Shown piece by piece: positions 46,505 through 58,599 of a DNA stretch of 64,000 nt; the stretch's first letter is position 1; every line of letters begins with the position of its first letter. Origin of the DNA: Climacium dendroides (Eukaryota; Streptophyta; Bryopsida; Hypnales; Climaciaceae); NCBI GenBank assembly GCA_950106755.1, contig OX467086.1:16572001-16636000 (forward strand), read 5' to 3'. The position numbers and the translations under genes are program-made. A model generated the notes under the pieces. The model did no database searches and was not told where the DNA came from. It saw only the letters and a list, made by a program, of their open reading frames with translations.

Positions 46505-48287
46505 CTAGAATGTTGATTGAGATCGTGTCAAGTCAACATTCTTCGAAGGGAGAACCGCCGTAAATGCAACATCCTTCAAGTCCCTGCTGAAGTCTACTTC
46601 TCTCTTGCGCTTCGGTGATGGAGGTGGGGAAAGTTCAGGGGATGCAGGTTCATTTGCGGACTTCGCATCTGGCTTTACTCTGATAGGCGACGGAACTTTC
46701 TCCAAAAGATATTTCTCCTACAAATAAACAAAAGTCACTTCAAATTCTTCTTAAAGGGGCACGCGAATGGTGCTCATACAACAGACGCTGACGAGAACAT
46801 GTGAAAACGGATTATCCAAAGCAAATTCGCAGGCCGAATTTCAGTGCAAGAGACCTACAGACGGAAACAACTATCTGCACGGAAACTGGACACAGTAGTA
46901 TATGATTTAACCAATTTACTTTGGAACATGTAAGCGAATTGGAGTCGAAGAAGCACAAGCCAAAAGACGGATCAGAAGACGATGATGGAACGCAAAGTCC
47001 ATCGAGAAAAGACGCAAATTATACTGAAGTTCATTTTCTTCAACGGAGACGGACAGAGACGATTTAGAAACTTTACCTCCAGTTGAATTTGAAGTGCTCC
47101 AGGCGAACTTCTTTTCGACTGAGCGGATTCAACTTCCATTGCTGCAGGGCTTCTCGGAGATGCCTGTCAGCACCTCGAGGAATGTCGCTATATTAATACT
47201 CATGCAAATTAATTCCCCGCATTTACCGTATTCAAGTTGAGCTCACAGAAACTCTAGACGACATGTTAAGCAGATAAAATCGGTGAAGGGACTTACAGAA
47301 CAATCACAATGCATGGCTGCAGGACCGCTTCTCAGTGTGGGTTTCGGGTTCACAGAAAGAGTGGTGGTTGCCATGTCGTCAAATGCCTCAATTGAGGGTA
47401 TTCTGTAAAATTTACAGCAATCAGCTCTTCAACTCAACCCACGCACCTGATACATTTCAATGTGCAGACTACTTGGAACGGCAAATGACTTCAATCTCTT
47501 GAAACAATTACTCATCGTACATCGTAAAAACAATTCTTGTGCAATCACAGGACCCTTTGAACAGTTGTCAAACGGCTCTACAACACATTGTACCAAGTGT
47601 TGCGAACGATAAATCTAAGAGTGGATTGCACGGAGGAGTGGAGCACAAAGCCACAAAACTACAAAATTATAAAGAAACCTCTGAAACTTCTTAGGAGCTC
47701 ATAAGTGCAGCCAAAAAAATGGTTATCCATATTACGCATATCATAAGATGAGAATTAAGAACCGAAAAACTTCGACTCTGTCCAAACTTAGTTTGACAAA
47801 TCTATTCCAGGTCAAGAATAGGACATGGTGGCAACTGACTCTAACGAATGCACATAAAAATACGGCAGACAAAGCCGGCAACAATTAAAGAGAAATCATC
47901 CGACGAAGTACAGCAACCTTCAAAATACTCAGTCCGGTACAGGAATCAAATCGTAGTCACAAATCAAAAAGCCAAACATCTCGTTTCTTTTAAATGTTTA
48001 GGAAAGATGACGCTGATGCGAAACCATAAATGGCGTTCCAAACATCAGATACAGTATTATCGCCAAATCAAATTAAGAAGGAGCGCGTCAAAACACACCA
48101 AAACACTAGAAACTAAAGAAGGAATAAGCATTCCGACCACCTAAGAGTAATAGAAATAGTGCATACTTTGGGCCGAACGCATGTATGTAGAGATGACGCT
48201 CAGACCTGAAATCCCTCGCGCAAAATTGTCTACTTCTTCAACCAGAATGGGAAGACTACTCTGTGACAGATCTCCCCTCCTTGCCAT
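46505..48287 (-). CDS. Unrecognised small Ser/Pro-rich protein, probably nuclear
   Basis: Minus-strand exons, 5' to 3': 48287-48206 or longer (start MARRGDLSQSSLPILVEEVD); 47402-47297 (IPSIEAFDDMATTTLSVNPK); 47163-47077 (ASPRSPAAMEVESAQSKRSS); and 46717-46505 (EKYLLEKVPSPIRVKPDAKS ... TRSQSTF, stop). The last three join in phase 0 at good GT-AG sites. The first exon does not join the second in frame, so a small exon is probably missing from my model. The last exon has PPPSPKRKRE, a strong nuclear-signal candidate preceded by SP repeats that could be phosphorylated. I do not recognise the family. The promoter is probably the GC-rich stretch at 49180-49560, with an untranslated first exon whose donor may be GTGAGTTT at about 49170. 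Confidence 0.6.
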
Positions 48288-49179
48288 GGGCAAAGTTGGA
48301 GGTCAAGAACAAAGCAATTAAACAGAAGAGACGAAGAAACTTCAGGGTTTAAGATCAAAGAAAAAACTTTTTTTTAAATATCATATTTACTTCTAGTGAA
48401 AGTATCGAAAATGCAGATAAAGACCCTGATGCACAGAGACTTCAGCTTTCAGTTCTCAAGACTTGAAACATACAACAAGAATTTACATACATCCCCTAAC
48501 GGATAAGAATTACGTATGAGCACAGCACCGTAGGACCAACGAAAGTCACAGACAGTGGAGGCCACTCTCTGGTAATATCTTAGAAGTAAGAGCTGCACTT
48601 TGAAAACAAAACTTGAACTTGTGTGCGCATTATACTTCAACAAGGAAAGAGAACTTATAATATTTTTCGAGAAAAACATCAAAAAAAACTTCCGATCGCA
48701 GCCAGAAAATAAAACAGATGCCAAACACAGGGTAGACTCCAGAAGCAAACAGCATCAAAGTGAACACCAGTTCGGCTTCGGTGATTTGAGCTCAAAACAA
48801 TGACGCCAACGAGATCACCAAGAATTTCCAGCAGCGGAAGTCACGAGAGACTCAAAACCACGTAGAACGCAACATCGGGAGCCTAAATGAAGGGGGAAGC
48901 TGCCTACAATCAGGAGACTAAAATGAAAAACAGAAAATCAAAGAGAAATCAAATCTTCCAACAACAAACACGAACATGAACACCACAGCAAAAGAGGAAA
49001 CCTCACACTGTGGAGCACACCGCAAGCGCAGACGAAATCCTCGCTTGCAAAAAAACGCACATCAGCGGATAAGCCGCTTCAAGATTCCGCTTCAGACATA
49101 TGACCTCCACCAAGTAAAAATAAACAACCCAACCCGACACAACAAGAGCGGAAACGCACCTCCGAAACTCACTTAAAAT

Positions 49180-49560
49180 AGCGCAAGACGCCGCCGCGGC
49201 GATCTCTCTGCTCGTGCAAACCGATGCACAACAACTGCAAGTGCGACTGAACCAAACTGAGTGAGGTGCGAAGAAATCGGAGCTCCCAGCCAATGCGAAA
49301 TGCAACGAGCGCGCCCCTTGCTCTGTAAGTTAATGGCAGCGACTTGCAGCTTCGTCTCTACCAGTGCGGTGACGAGAGAGACGAGATATTATTGAGCCTC
49401 TATTACCGCGTGTGAATGAAGGGGAAAGAGATCTCATCCAAATGGAAAGTCCATCTGCGAGTGTGAACGCGGCTCCACGTTCGTTCGTTCGGATTCTAGG
49501 GTTCCGTCAGTTTGACTGCTTGACGGACGGACACGGGGAGACAGTTGGCTGGATGAGGGA
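49180..49560 (-). promoter_or_regulatory. GC-rich promoter / 5'UTR-like region
   Basis: Marked rise in G+C with CCGCCGCGGCG at 49190-49200 in otherwise AT-rich DNA, upstream of the minus-strand gene. No ORF here is convincing. Assignment as its promoter or first noncoding exon rests on composition and position. Confidence 0.45.
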
Positions 49561-50337
49561 GTCCAACGTGTCGTCCGTCCTTAATTAGGGGGTTTCGTTT
49601 GAAAATTAAGCTTATTGACGGGCCCTTTATGATTCGGTGCCTGGATTCTGTGCCCTTTATGATTCGGAGTTATTAGGCTTTCTAGGTTTGGGGCTTTGGA
49701 GGGCGTGAAGGCCCGGGTTGCCGGGTTGCCGGTTGCGTCTCGTTGCGGCTGCCTGCACTCTCCAGTGTACGGGACTCTCATCAGAAAATCTGTTTCGGGA
49801 GTGATTCTGGTGAAAACATTCTGGGAGCACCCGCACCCATACTCCCAAAAAGTGGCCCTCAATCTATGACATACAGGGCCCGCAGCTCTGGATTGGTTTG
49901 TGAGGGTCGCCCACCCTCCCAACTCTAGACCACCATGTGGCGCCTTCCTCACTAGCAGCTCACAAGGAATCAACCTCTCGTGAGACCTAAACAATGTCAA
50001 AAATAATACTAAATTTACACTCTAACTCTCAGAGGACATGGCCCCCCATGGCCAAGGTAGTCACCAAAACTCTCTGATTATCGGACCAATAGGTGCATTC
50101 ATTTTTTCTACAATCAACAATGAAGTCATCCATTGGATCATTGTGGTTCACAGCATCTTTACTAGGCTGCAATAGTTGCACACGCCTTGGCTTGTTTTTA
50201 CATAACTTACACAAATTCTACTTCTTGAAAGGAACTAGGTGGGGGACTTTTTCTTATGCAGGCCCTGAGAGAGAGAGTCGTTGAAGAGCATCCTTTTTGG
50301 AGCATAAGTATGGGTACTTTGAACCTCGAAGCCTTTT
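49561..50337. other. Intergenic; short direct repeat
   Basis: GCCCTTTATGATTCGG occurs twice, at 49622 and 49652. The overlapping minus-strand ORF 49581-50000 has no recognisable homology. Nothing else can be supported. Confidence 0.5.
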
Positions 50338-50841
50338 CTAAAGTGGGCGGTCTGTAAAGTGCTTGAGCTTTAAAAGTGTCCACCTCTTAAAATGTACACT
50401 ATTTGTACATTTTTTGTGCAACGAAAAAGTAAAATGTGCTAAATAAATGTGCTTCATTTCAGGAGGTGGACACTTTTAGTGACTACTTTGTTTCAACTTC
50501 AAAAAATTCATAACTAATTTCATGAAACTCTAAAAAATATAAAATGACAAATCACATGCCAATTCCACTTGTTTTTTATGGTAAATTTTCAAGAAAATAT
50601 TTCAAGAAGTTTAACCTCTCCAAATTAGTTTTTAGCTCTTAAATAGGCACTTTTTGGATCCAACCTACCTTACAATATTTTGTATACCATAATCAAGCAG
50701 TAACTTTATAAAAAAAATATTGCTAAAAATTGCTAAAATTATTGAATCAATAAATTTTTATTGCAACAAAAACCAACAAAATTATGATGGAAATTTGAAG
50801 AGGTAAACTCTACTTTTTGAAAATAATAATTATTTGCTAAA

Positions 50842-51003
50842 CACTAGTAGAAAGGGTGGTCTTGGGACACCTGAGAACAATGCCAAAATGTGGTGCTCAA
50901 GGTTTGTATTGGTATTAGTCTGAAAATTGGGACCAATGTGGGCCTTGGATACTATGCTTTGATAGTATTTATTGGTGCCTAAAGACCATCCTTCTCTCTA
51001 GTG
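50842..51003. mobile_element. 162-bp CACTA-type MITE nested in the inverted-repeat element
   Basis: Begins CACTAGTAGAAAGGGTGGTC and ends GACCATCCTTCTCTCTAGTG; the ends are inverted repeats of ~30 bases with few mismatches. AAA flanks both sides (50839-50841 and 51004-51006), the expected three-base duplication. The first 12 bases match the terminal repeat of the large element ending at 16105 (CACTAGTAGAAA), suggesting a shared transposase. Confidence 0.95.
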
Positions 51004-51659
51004 AAAGATAACATGAATCTAATAATCAACTATGATGATTTGAGATGTGAATTTGAATGTTTATTAATGATTATTGTCCTTGAAAGGCAATTTAGATAGG
51101 ACCCTCTACAAATTGTTTTGAAATTAATCTTTACAACATTTTGGCACAAGCTGCAAAAAATACACCCTTGTTATGGAAGTGTAACTAATTTTCATAATAA
51201 AAACTATGTCAAAGAGTTTTTTTGAGCATGGTGGATAATTTTGGACTTTGTCTATAAAATCCCTTTTCTACTTTTGAAATTTGGCAAGTATGTAACCGAC
51301 ATGTTATGGTGCCCCATGGTTCAAAAAAAATCATAAATGGTATTAAATTCTCATTCCAAGAGGAGTTAAAGTCTACTAACAAATACAAATTCTACAATCT
51401 TACTATTTGCAAGATCAAATTTTCCAAAAACATTCCACACAATATTATAGTTATCTATTAAAAAATTATAAAAATTATTTTTAAATTAAAAAGATTCCAC
51501 TGACATTCAATGCAATAGAAAAAAACAAAGTATAACCCGTCTTCTAAATGGATAGTCACTCAAAGGACTCACTCATGTGGTTACTTATTAATAATTATTA
51601 ATTCTCATTACTTATTCATTCTAATTTAATTGCCCCCTGGATTTGTATACAAGCCATCC

Positions 51660-51690
51660 ATATATATATATATATACATGTATGTATACA
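51660..51690. repeat. TA-rich microsatellite
   Basis: (TA)n run followed by ACATGTATGTATACA. Simple sequence in AT-rich DNA. Confidence 0.8.
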
Positions 51691-53900
51691 TTTACAAATT
51701 CACCCATCACCCTTAGGGTGCAATTAATTTTTCTACCTCATCCCTCTTTATATATTTTTAGAATGAATCTTATTAGGAAATGATATGGATTAATGATTTT
51801 TGTATGTATTTGGTACTTAGTATCTGCATTACTGTATCCATATTTGTCTTTTGTATCCAAATGAACGGCTAGATCAATGATCAAATTCAATGGTCCTTGT
51901 CTAAAGGCATTAGATTTCGCACGAGGGGGGAGGAATGGACAGCATGCATAGGGAGTACTTTAATTTGTTTCTTCTTGTATCAGACGAAGAAGGATTTTTA
52001 TGGCAAGTGCTTCGCATCTTTTCAAGAGATAGTGACAAATCTTGTTCAAATTTGATCCTAGTCCTTTGGAGATTAATTCCTATAAATGAACACTAGAGTT
52101 TTTTCATATAATTATTCTATAATAATAATTTGATAACATTAGTACCAATAAAAAAAATTCAATAAGAATTGTTCCTATAGTTTAGAAAATCTAATCGCCC
52201 CTCTAACCTCAAAACAAGGATTTTGGGTTGGATTTTAGCGGTCCCAAACTTTCATAATTATTGCAATATCACTATATTATTGTTGTCTTTACAAAACTTA
52301 TATGAAAACGTGGCTTGGTAGAAAAGTTAGCACTATTGTATCCACGTGCACAACATTATATTAATGCTAAAACTGTATTTATAATACATAGTACTTAGTG
52401 TCACTTTAGTAGTCACTTTGTAGGGTGACACTATTTGTAAATATCTTTACAAGTGGTGTTATCCAAACCCACCTTTTTCTTCATCCACAAGACAAAATCC
52501 TATTTGGATTTGTGTTCCAATATGTGACAATAATTACAATGGTGTTAAAAGGTACAAAACTAAATTAATTAAATACTTGATAAATAATTTTAAATTGATA
52601 TTTAATGTTAGTAGTTTAAATGTAGTATTGAACTTTACATTGAGAAATAGAAACATTAAATACAGTTTTAGTGTAATGCATGGATTGCTTTGATGACATT
52701 GTGAAGGAACAAAAGTTGAATTCTAAAAAACAAAGGCTATTCTTTGAATCTTTGGAAGGAGTATGTCTTTAGAATAATCCTAGCTAGACCCTTTGCTGTA
52801 TTGTTGGAGTAAGCAAATGCTCTTAAAAACACAAACTTGCCTATGCCACTTAGATTGTGTTATAGTATACTGAACTTTCAACCATGTTGATCACTGTAAA
52901 AATGACAACATATAAAATTGTCCCCCTAAAAGGTTTGTGCAAGGTTTCTATTATTGAATTGTAAAATCTATTGTCAGGTCTTGTTGGTAGTCGAAAGGAA
53001 ATCTAGATTCCCTTAGAATGTATTTTTTGGACACTATAAGAAGAAAAAAAAAACTTAATTTTGAAGGGATTCAAAATTGGTGTTCCCAAATCAAACTTAG
53101 GCTTTAATTTATAAATAGAAATTGTACATTTGTAGGGGTTGGTTTGAGAAACAAGCCACAAACTCACAAGTAGGTGCTTTCACCTTATGAGTGAATCTTG
53201 TTGAATTGGCAATTTGAGAACCCCTAATTTACTTGGTTTTAAATCAATAGTAAAACATGGATTTCATTTTGAAATGTAAACAATAAGTTTTACACCTAAT
53301 TTCAATCCCTTTTTAAAACTGCCTCCTATAGATTTCTTGCCTATAATGTACTCCCACTCGAGCTCCCACTATTCATGAGAATCTACGAGTGATTTTAGAA
53401 ACACCTATTTCAACACTTTGAATATTCATAGTTTATTCATACAATGTTCAAAAAATGTACTTCAAGAGAATCTAGAATCCCTTTTGACTACAAAGAAGAC
53501 CTCCAAAAATTCAATATAATAATGAAAACCATGCAAAATTACTTATTCAACCAATTTTAGGTGTAAGGTAGTATGCCCTTGAAGTGACCATGTAAGAGCT
53601 GATTGTGTTTTCAAGCAATCTAAACTCATTGAAACAATTTTTAGTAAATTTTCATAGGAAGACAAATGGAATTGGCATCCAACCCATGCTGAATTGTATT
53701 TTTTGAACCTTTATGGAATTAGTCACTAATTTTTGAAGTTGATATGCACTAATCACTAAAAACGACCACCTCGTGAAATGTACAAATACTACTACTGATA
53801 CATTGAAGAAAGCAAAGTGTACCTATGTGTCATGATTGCTTTTGATTGCTTTTAGAACATGGGTGCTTTTAAGCACTTTTAGAGCAGACCACTTTAGTTA

Positions 53901-55099
53901 CCTTGGAGCTCTGAGAGTCCAAACTCTTTTGGAGTCCAGTGGGATTTTGTTCTTGTGTTTTCTCACACATTGCACTTTCTTTCAATGGCAAATAAAAAGT
54001 ACAACTACCACCACCTGGCCTTGCCAACCATTGGTATGCAAAAAGAGATCATTTTTATCCCATAGAATCAACCTTCCAGTAGACAGGAAGGAGCGTAGTT
54101 AGTCCAATTTGACGCCTGTAGACCTTTGTGGTAAAAAATTTAAATTTAAAAAAAAAATAATGGTGCATGTAGGCCTCAAGGTCTACAAATTGTATGACTA
54201 CAAGATTTGGATTTGGATATGTTGGCATATCCAATAGCTTGGAACTTTCCACTGTAACTTAGAATGTGGTGGGGGCTTTGAATTCATGAAATGTGATGGA
54301 GGAATGAGCATGCACCACTTATTTCTGAATAAAATACAAAATCTCAACTTCTTTCAACTTCCCTTAGTGAGGTACAGGTCTCCTTCGGCAATTTATCTTA
54401 TTCTAATTCAAGTGCAGTCAAGTAACAGAACATGAATTTTTGAGTAAGGTAGAAACACCCAAAACCGTTACTAAAAGCAATTCAACATAGTTAGAGGTAT
54501 ATTTTTTAAATAATATTTTTATAATATTAGCAAGAGAAAATCATGAATACTAGAAAAGAAATAGATTTTTTTATGTGATATGTAATTTTTAGGATTTTTT
54601 AAAGTGGCGGGTCTTTAGATTATTGGAACCTGTCCCATAGGTGCACCTAGAACTGACCTGCGCAAAATTCAACTATCAACAAATCAGAATTCACTATGTA
54701 TCCTTCAAGTGCATTAGCAAATCAAAGTTAAACATGTGTAAAATACATTGATGGAACTTTAGGGATACTTTAAAGACACTATGGAACAAAAATTAAGTAC
54801 AGAGACAATTTTGGGTGTTTCTACCTTAAGGAAAAACTGAATGAATCTTGACCTTTTGATAAAAAAAAAATTCTCCAGGTGGGCTTGAAAGACACGTCTG
54901 CAATTCTGCATATTCACCACATTCAGTCTGAAGTCTGAACTTAAGTAACTTATACGTCATGACTCATGAGGTGGATTGTTAGCATTTATTTGTTGCACAT
55001 GTCTGGAGGTCATTGATTGACAGACAACTTGTGTGCCGCCAATGATTTCCAAATTCAATCATATCCTGAGGTAAGAGGCTTCTGAAATTGCCCATCTAA
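53901..55099. other. AT-rich intergenic DNA
   Basis: No recognisable gene or clear repeat; only short ORFs. Confidence 0.4.
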
Positions 55100-55224
55100 A
55101 AAGTATGTTTGCGCTTGGTGTTAGAGGCGTTGTTTGGAATGTGAATCTGGTCCAAAAGTAGATCTAAATTCATTCCTAAGATCCTCAATAACAACACCTG
55201 TAACACCAAGTGTGAATGTACCTT
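55100..55224. mobile_element. Short TIR MITE, copy A
   Basis: Left end AAAGTATGTTTGCGCTTGG, then TGTTA; right end TAACACCAAGTGTGAATG, then TACCTT, in inverted orientation, 125 bases in all. The interior GATCTAAATTCATTCCTAAG is shared with copies B and C. The flanks end in TA, as in TA- or TWA-targeting families. Confidence 0.85.
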
Positions 55225-55339
55225 AACTACCCCAAAATGACAAAGAGGACAAAAAGTGTCTTCACACAATTTGAAGTCCAGTTCAAAGTGTTGTAGCTTT
55301 TGCATCCAAGGTCCAAATTCAATAAAACTTGTTGGGAAA

Positions 55340-56600
55340 GTTGTGTTCTCCCCTCTAGTTTGTGTGGCAAATATTTCAGATCAATCCAAGATGTACTGAG
55401 TTTTGGGGGGCCAATTGAAGTTCACAACTTCAATTTGAGTTTACCAAACTGCATTTAGGGCTGCAACTTCGGGGGCTTGGATTTCTTTCGTAAAACATTC
55501 ATTTTCAATAAAATTTGTTGGATTTTGTTCCCCTTGAAGTTTAGTTATTGTGGTAAAATATTCATGTCAATCCAAGTTGTTGTGAATGTTTGGGAGCAAT
55601 TCGAAGTTCAACATCCTGGCATTTGGGGAGTAGAGTGAACTTCGGCGGCCTATTTCTTCTTCATACAAAGTCCATTTTCAATAAAAAAAAATTGGAAAAG
55701 TTGCGCATACTAGTCAAGTTTGTGAGGCAAAAATCTCATGTCAATCCAAGAAGTAATGAGTGAGTGAGAAGCATTCTAATAGGAGGAGGTTTAGCCTTAG
55801 ATGTGTTTTTTGCAATTTTTCTTGCTATTTTTTGACATTTCAAAGCTGTTTTTTAGATACAATGAGTGGATTGAATGAAAAAAATTCACCAATGTGTTTG
55901 TATGCTAGTTTTGAATCAATTTGTAGTGTAAAGTTTTTCATTTGAGTAGGTTTAGAAAACAAATTTCACCTCCAAATGTGTTTTTGGGAAAATTTTAGCA
56001 TCTATTTTTGACACTAAATCATTATGATCTTGCAATCTATATGGCCAAATGACTTCAAATTTTGTATATATCATCTAAAACATATACACTACAAGATTGT
56101 ATGGTTGAGATTTGTATAACTTGAAGATATCTAGACCTATAAAGCTTCAAAAGCAATGATGTTTTTGAACCCTGGATATCAAATGTCACTTTGGGGTTCA
56201 GGCTTAAGCAATTTAGCATATGTGCAGTATGGGTATGTGAGGGGACAAATTTCTCCATTTAGAGATATAAATTTTAGAAGTATTTTATATATTTTTAAAA
56301 TAATTTTTATTCAAAAATAAAATTATCATGAAGATTTTGTTCAACCTATTTTATTTCCAACCATAGGCTGATTACAAAATTGACAGTGCTTCAATTGTAT
56401 CTTCCAATGTACATCTTGTGATCATTGTATGCTTTCAATGCACACCTTCCAAACGTTTGTGATGCTCTTAGTGTGAGTTGTCAACATGAGCTGTCATCTA
56501 AACCACAACTAGTTGAAAACACGGTAGTCTAACTAGTGAAAATGGGTGATTGGTTGGAAAGGAGTTGGCTACCTTAAGGATAATTTGATAAATGATAGGT
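55340..56600. repeat. Dispersed repeat, copy 2 (inverted relative to 34.8-36.1 kb)
   Basis: Reverse complement of the 34840-36140 repeat, with a perfect 40-base block at 56401-56440 and shorter blocks at 55960-56050 and 55440-55680. The flanking 56600-57670 is AT-rich with nothing supported. Confidence 0.85.
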
Positions 56601-57668
56601 AAATGTGTGCATCCAAAAATTTAATATATTTTTTGGTAGAAGCAAAATTGACAAATAATTAAGTGCTTGTTGAAATAAAAAATTTCAAAGTCAGAATGAA
56701 TTTAATACAATTTTTGAAAGTCAAAGGCACATAGGGCACTATTGTTATTTATAGATTGGAGCAATAATGAATTCCAAAAAGTACTTGAATAGAGTTAGTG
56801 TGTTTAGAAATTGATAATTACAAAGCTTAACCTCCGATGTCCCAAAGTCCTTATAGGGGACTCTTGGGATTTCATGTAGGCTCGTGTGATCTCAATTTTT
56901 GACTTAAATTTTTGAAACTTTTTTTGAAGATAGGAAATCAAATTAGTTTTTTGGGAATATAATTTTTATTTCAATTGGTGCCTAGAAACAAAAGTTATAC
57001 TACCGTAAGTTCCAAAAGCAACTTGAGGGGTACCCCACACACACAAATTAAAGTTTTTTGCTCTTTGCAATAGAAATGACAATTTTAAGTAGGTTTTGAT
57101 GGAAAAAAGGCCTTGGGACATTATGGGTTAAGATTCTCATAAAAGCACTTTGCACAAGCCCAAGTGGCACCTCTCCCTTAGCCTACCTTCCAAGCTCAAC
57201 ATTCTATATGAGCCATATTGATTGTTCTTTCTTTGGTTTTTCAACGGTCACCATCCTTTTCAAAAAGAATTCTAACAAAGTTCCTTAAAACATTCAAAGC
57301 GGATCATTAAATTCATTGACATTTGTAAATGAGATTCCAGCCTCCATAATGATATGAATGTCTATAAAAACTCATGAAGTTTAAAGCAAATTTATTATGA
57401 TGAATCACACGTTGTAGTAGCCCCCATCACCTACGTAGTAGCCAAAAAACACTCATTCACTGTAAAAGATGGCTTTCCAAGTCAAAAAAATTCATCCATT
57501 TTTGAAATGGTATGCACTATTTTTGGACCATTCCTAGGGGCAATTCTAAATGTCCGTGTAATTTCAAAACCTCCACCTATTTCGGTTGTTGTATCATGAA
57601 TGTTTGATTGGTAGATGTTTCTAGGCTCATGCATACTAGTTAGTGGTTGATATGCCTGCTTTGCATTA

Positions 57669-57815
57669 AATGTATGTTCACACTTGGTGTTAAGGGGTGA
57701 TATTTGCAATATAAATTTAGACCTACTAATATGAATCTAGTCCTTAAGTAGGTCTAAATTCATTCTTAAGAGCCTAGTAACAATACTCCTTTAACACCAA
57801 GTGCAAACATACCTT
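57669..57815. mobile_element. Short TIR MITE, copy B
   Basis: Left end ATGTATGTTCACACTTGGTG and right end CACCAAGTGCAAACATACCT are near-perfect inverted repeats, 147 bases overall. The interior shares AGGTCTAAATTCATTCTTAAG with copy A and is itself partly self-complementary (TTTAGACCTACT and AGTAGGTCTAAA-like). Confidence 0.9.
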
Positions 57816-57933
57816 AAAGATATGAGAGATGAACAAGTACCTATATTATGGTCTATTCTTATGAAACATTTGATGATAGGGGTAAGTTATGCCTTCTTTT
57901 GTGTGAACAATTCATTTTTATACTTATTGCTAT

Positions 57934-58030
57934 TAAGGTATGTTTGCACTTGGTGTTAAAAGTGTTGTTACTAAGGGTCTTAGGAATGAATTTAGACCTA
58001 CTTTGGGACCAGATTCACATTCCAATTAAT
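57934..58030. mobile_element. Short TIR MITE, copy C (right end missing)
   Basis: Starts AAGGTATGTTTGCACTTGG, the cleanest left end of the three copies, and shares GAATGAATTTAGACCTACTT with copy B in inverted sense. Similarity stops near 58030 without the right repeat. Confidence 0.8.
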
Positions 58031-58528
58031 ACCTCTTCTTTGTATTGTTTTAACACATTTTAAGCTTCCTGCACTCTGTCTTGTTGATAAGACTCACCAT
58101 ATGAAAGTTTTGTTGTTTATTGTTTATTGTTTTGCACATGGAGGAGTTGCGTAGAGGCTAAATAACTTTTGGTTTCTGGTGGTAAGTTATTCATCAGACC
58201 CAAACTGGGTGGCAAGTTAACAGGTGTCTGAATGTCATCCTCAGAAATGGAAGTGTCAATAATGGCATGTCTTTTAAATAAGTTAAGCTTGGTCGACCAA
58301 CTACTAGTATGCAAAGCCAGGGTGTTGCATAACTTATTTGCATGCCTAACTACAGACATTTAGGGCCACTTCACACTACAGCCAAAGGTTGAGAGGCCAT
58401 GGATTTCTATCAATCAGATTTCTCAAAACCCAAAGTTTGGCCTCTTGAGCCTTCACACTAGCCGGAGGCACAACCCAAAATCTGTCACCCTCCAAAACCC
58501 TTACATGGCAGTCAAATGCCTACATGGC

Positions 58529-58591
58529 GACGGACTCTTAACCGTAGTTTGGGTCAAAAACGGAGAGCCAAACTATGGTCAAGAGTCTGTC
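58529..58591. repeat. Imperfect 24-base inverted repeat (hairpin)
   Basis: Arms GACGGACTCTTAACCGTAGT.. (58529-58552) and ..ACTATGGTCAAGAGTCTGTC (58568-58591) pair with few mismatches around a 15-base loop. It may be the end of a decayed MITE that began near the CACTACAGCC stretch at 58370. Confidence 0.65.
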
Positions 58592-58599
58592 AAATTTAT

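Larger units (their letters stand above)
50338..53900. mobile_element. 3.6-kb AT-rich element with degenerate inverted ends
   Basis: The left arm (50338-50675) contains CTAAAGTGG, AAAGTGCTT, CCACCTCTTAAAATGTAC, ATAACTAATTTCATG and GCCAATTCCACTTG, ending AACCTACCTTA. The right arm (about 53570-53900) has these in reverse order and complement: TAAGGTAG, GGAATTGGCATCCAAC, CATGGAATTAGT-like, GTACATTTCACGAGGTGG-type, AAGCACTTTTA and CCACTTTAG. No ORF of interest is inside. The boundaries are approximate. It appears related to the fragment at 38000-38310 and probably is a non-autonomous DNA transposon. Confidence 0.65.

Noticed and set aside
48600..49176. Plus-strand ORFs (Lys/Arg-rich)
   Set aside because: They lie opposite the presumed leader or first intron of the minus-strand gene and have no motif.
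49581..50000. 139-codon minus-strand ORF in GC-rich DNA
   Set aside because: Contains the duplicated GCCCTTTATGATTCGG segment, no known domain, and a length expected from the local composition.
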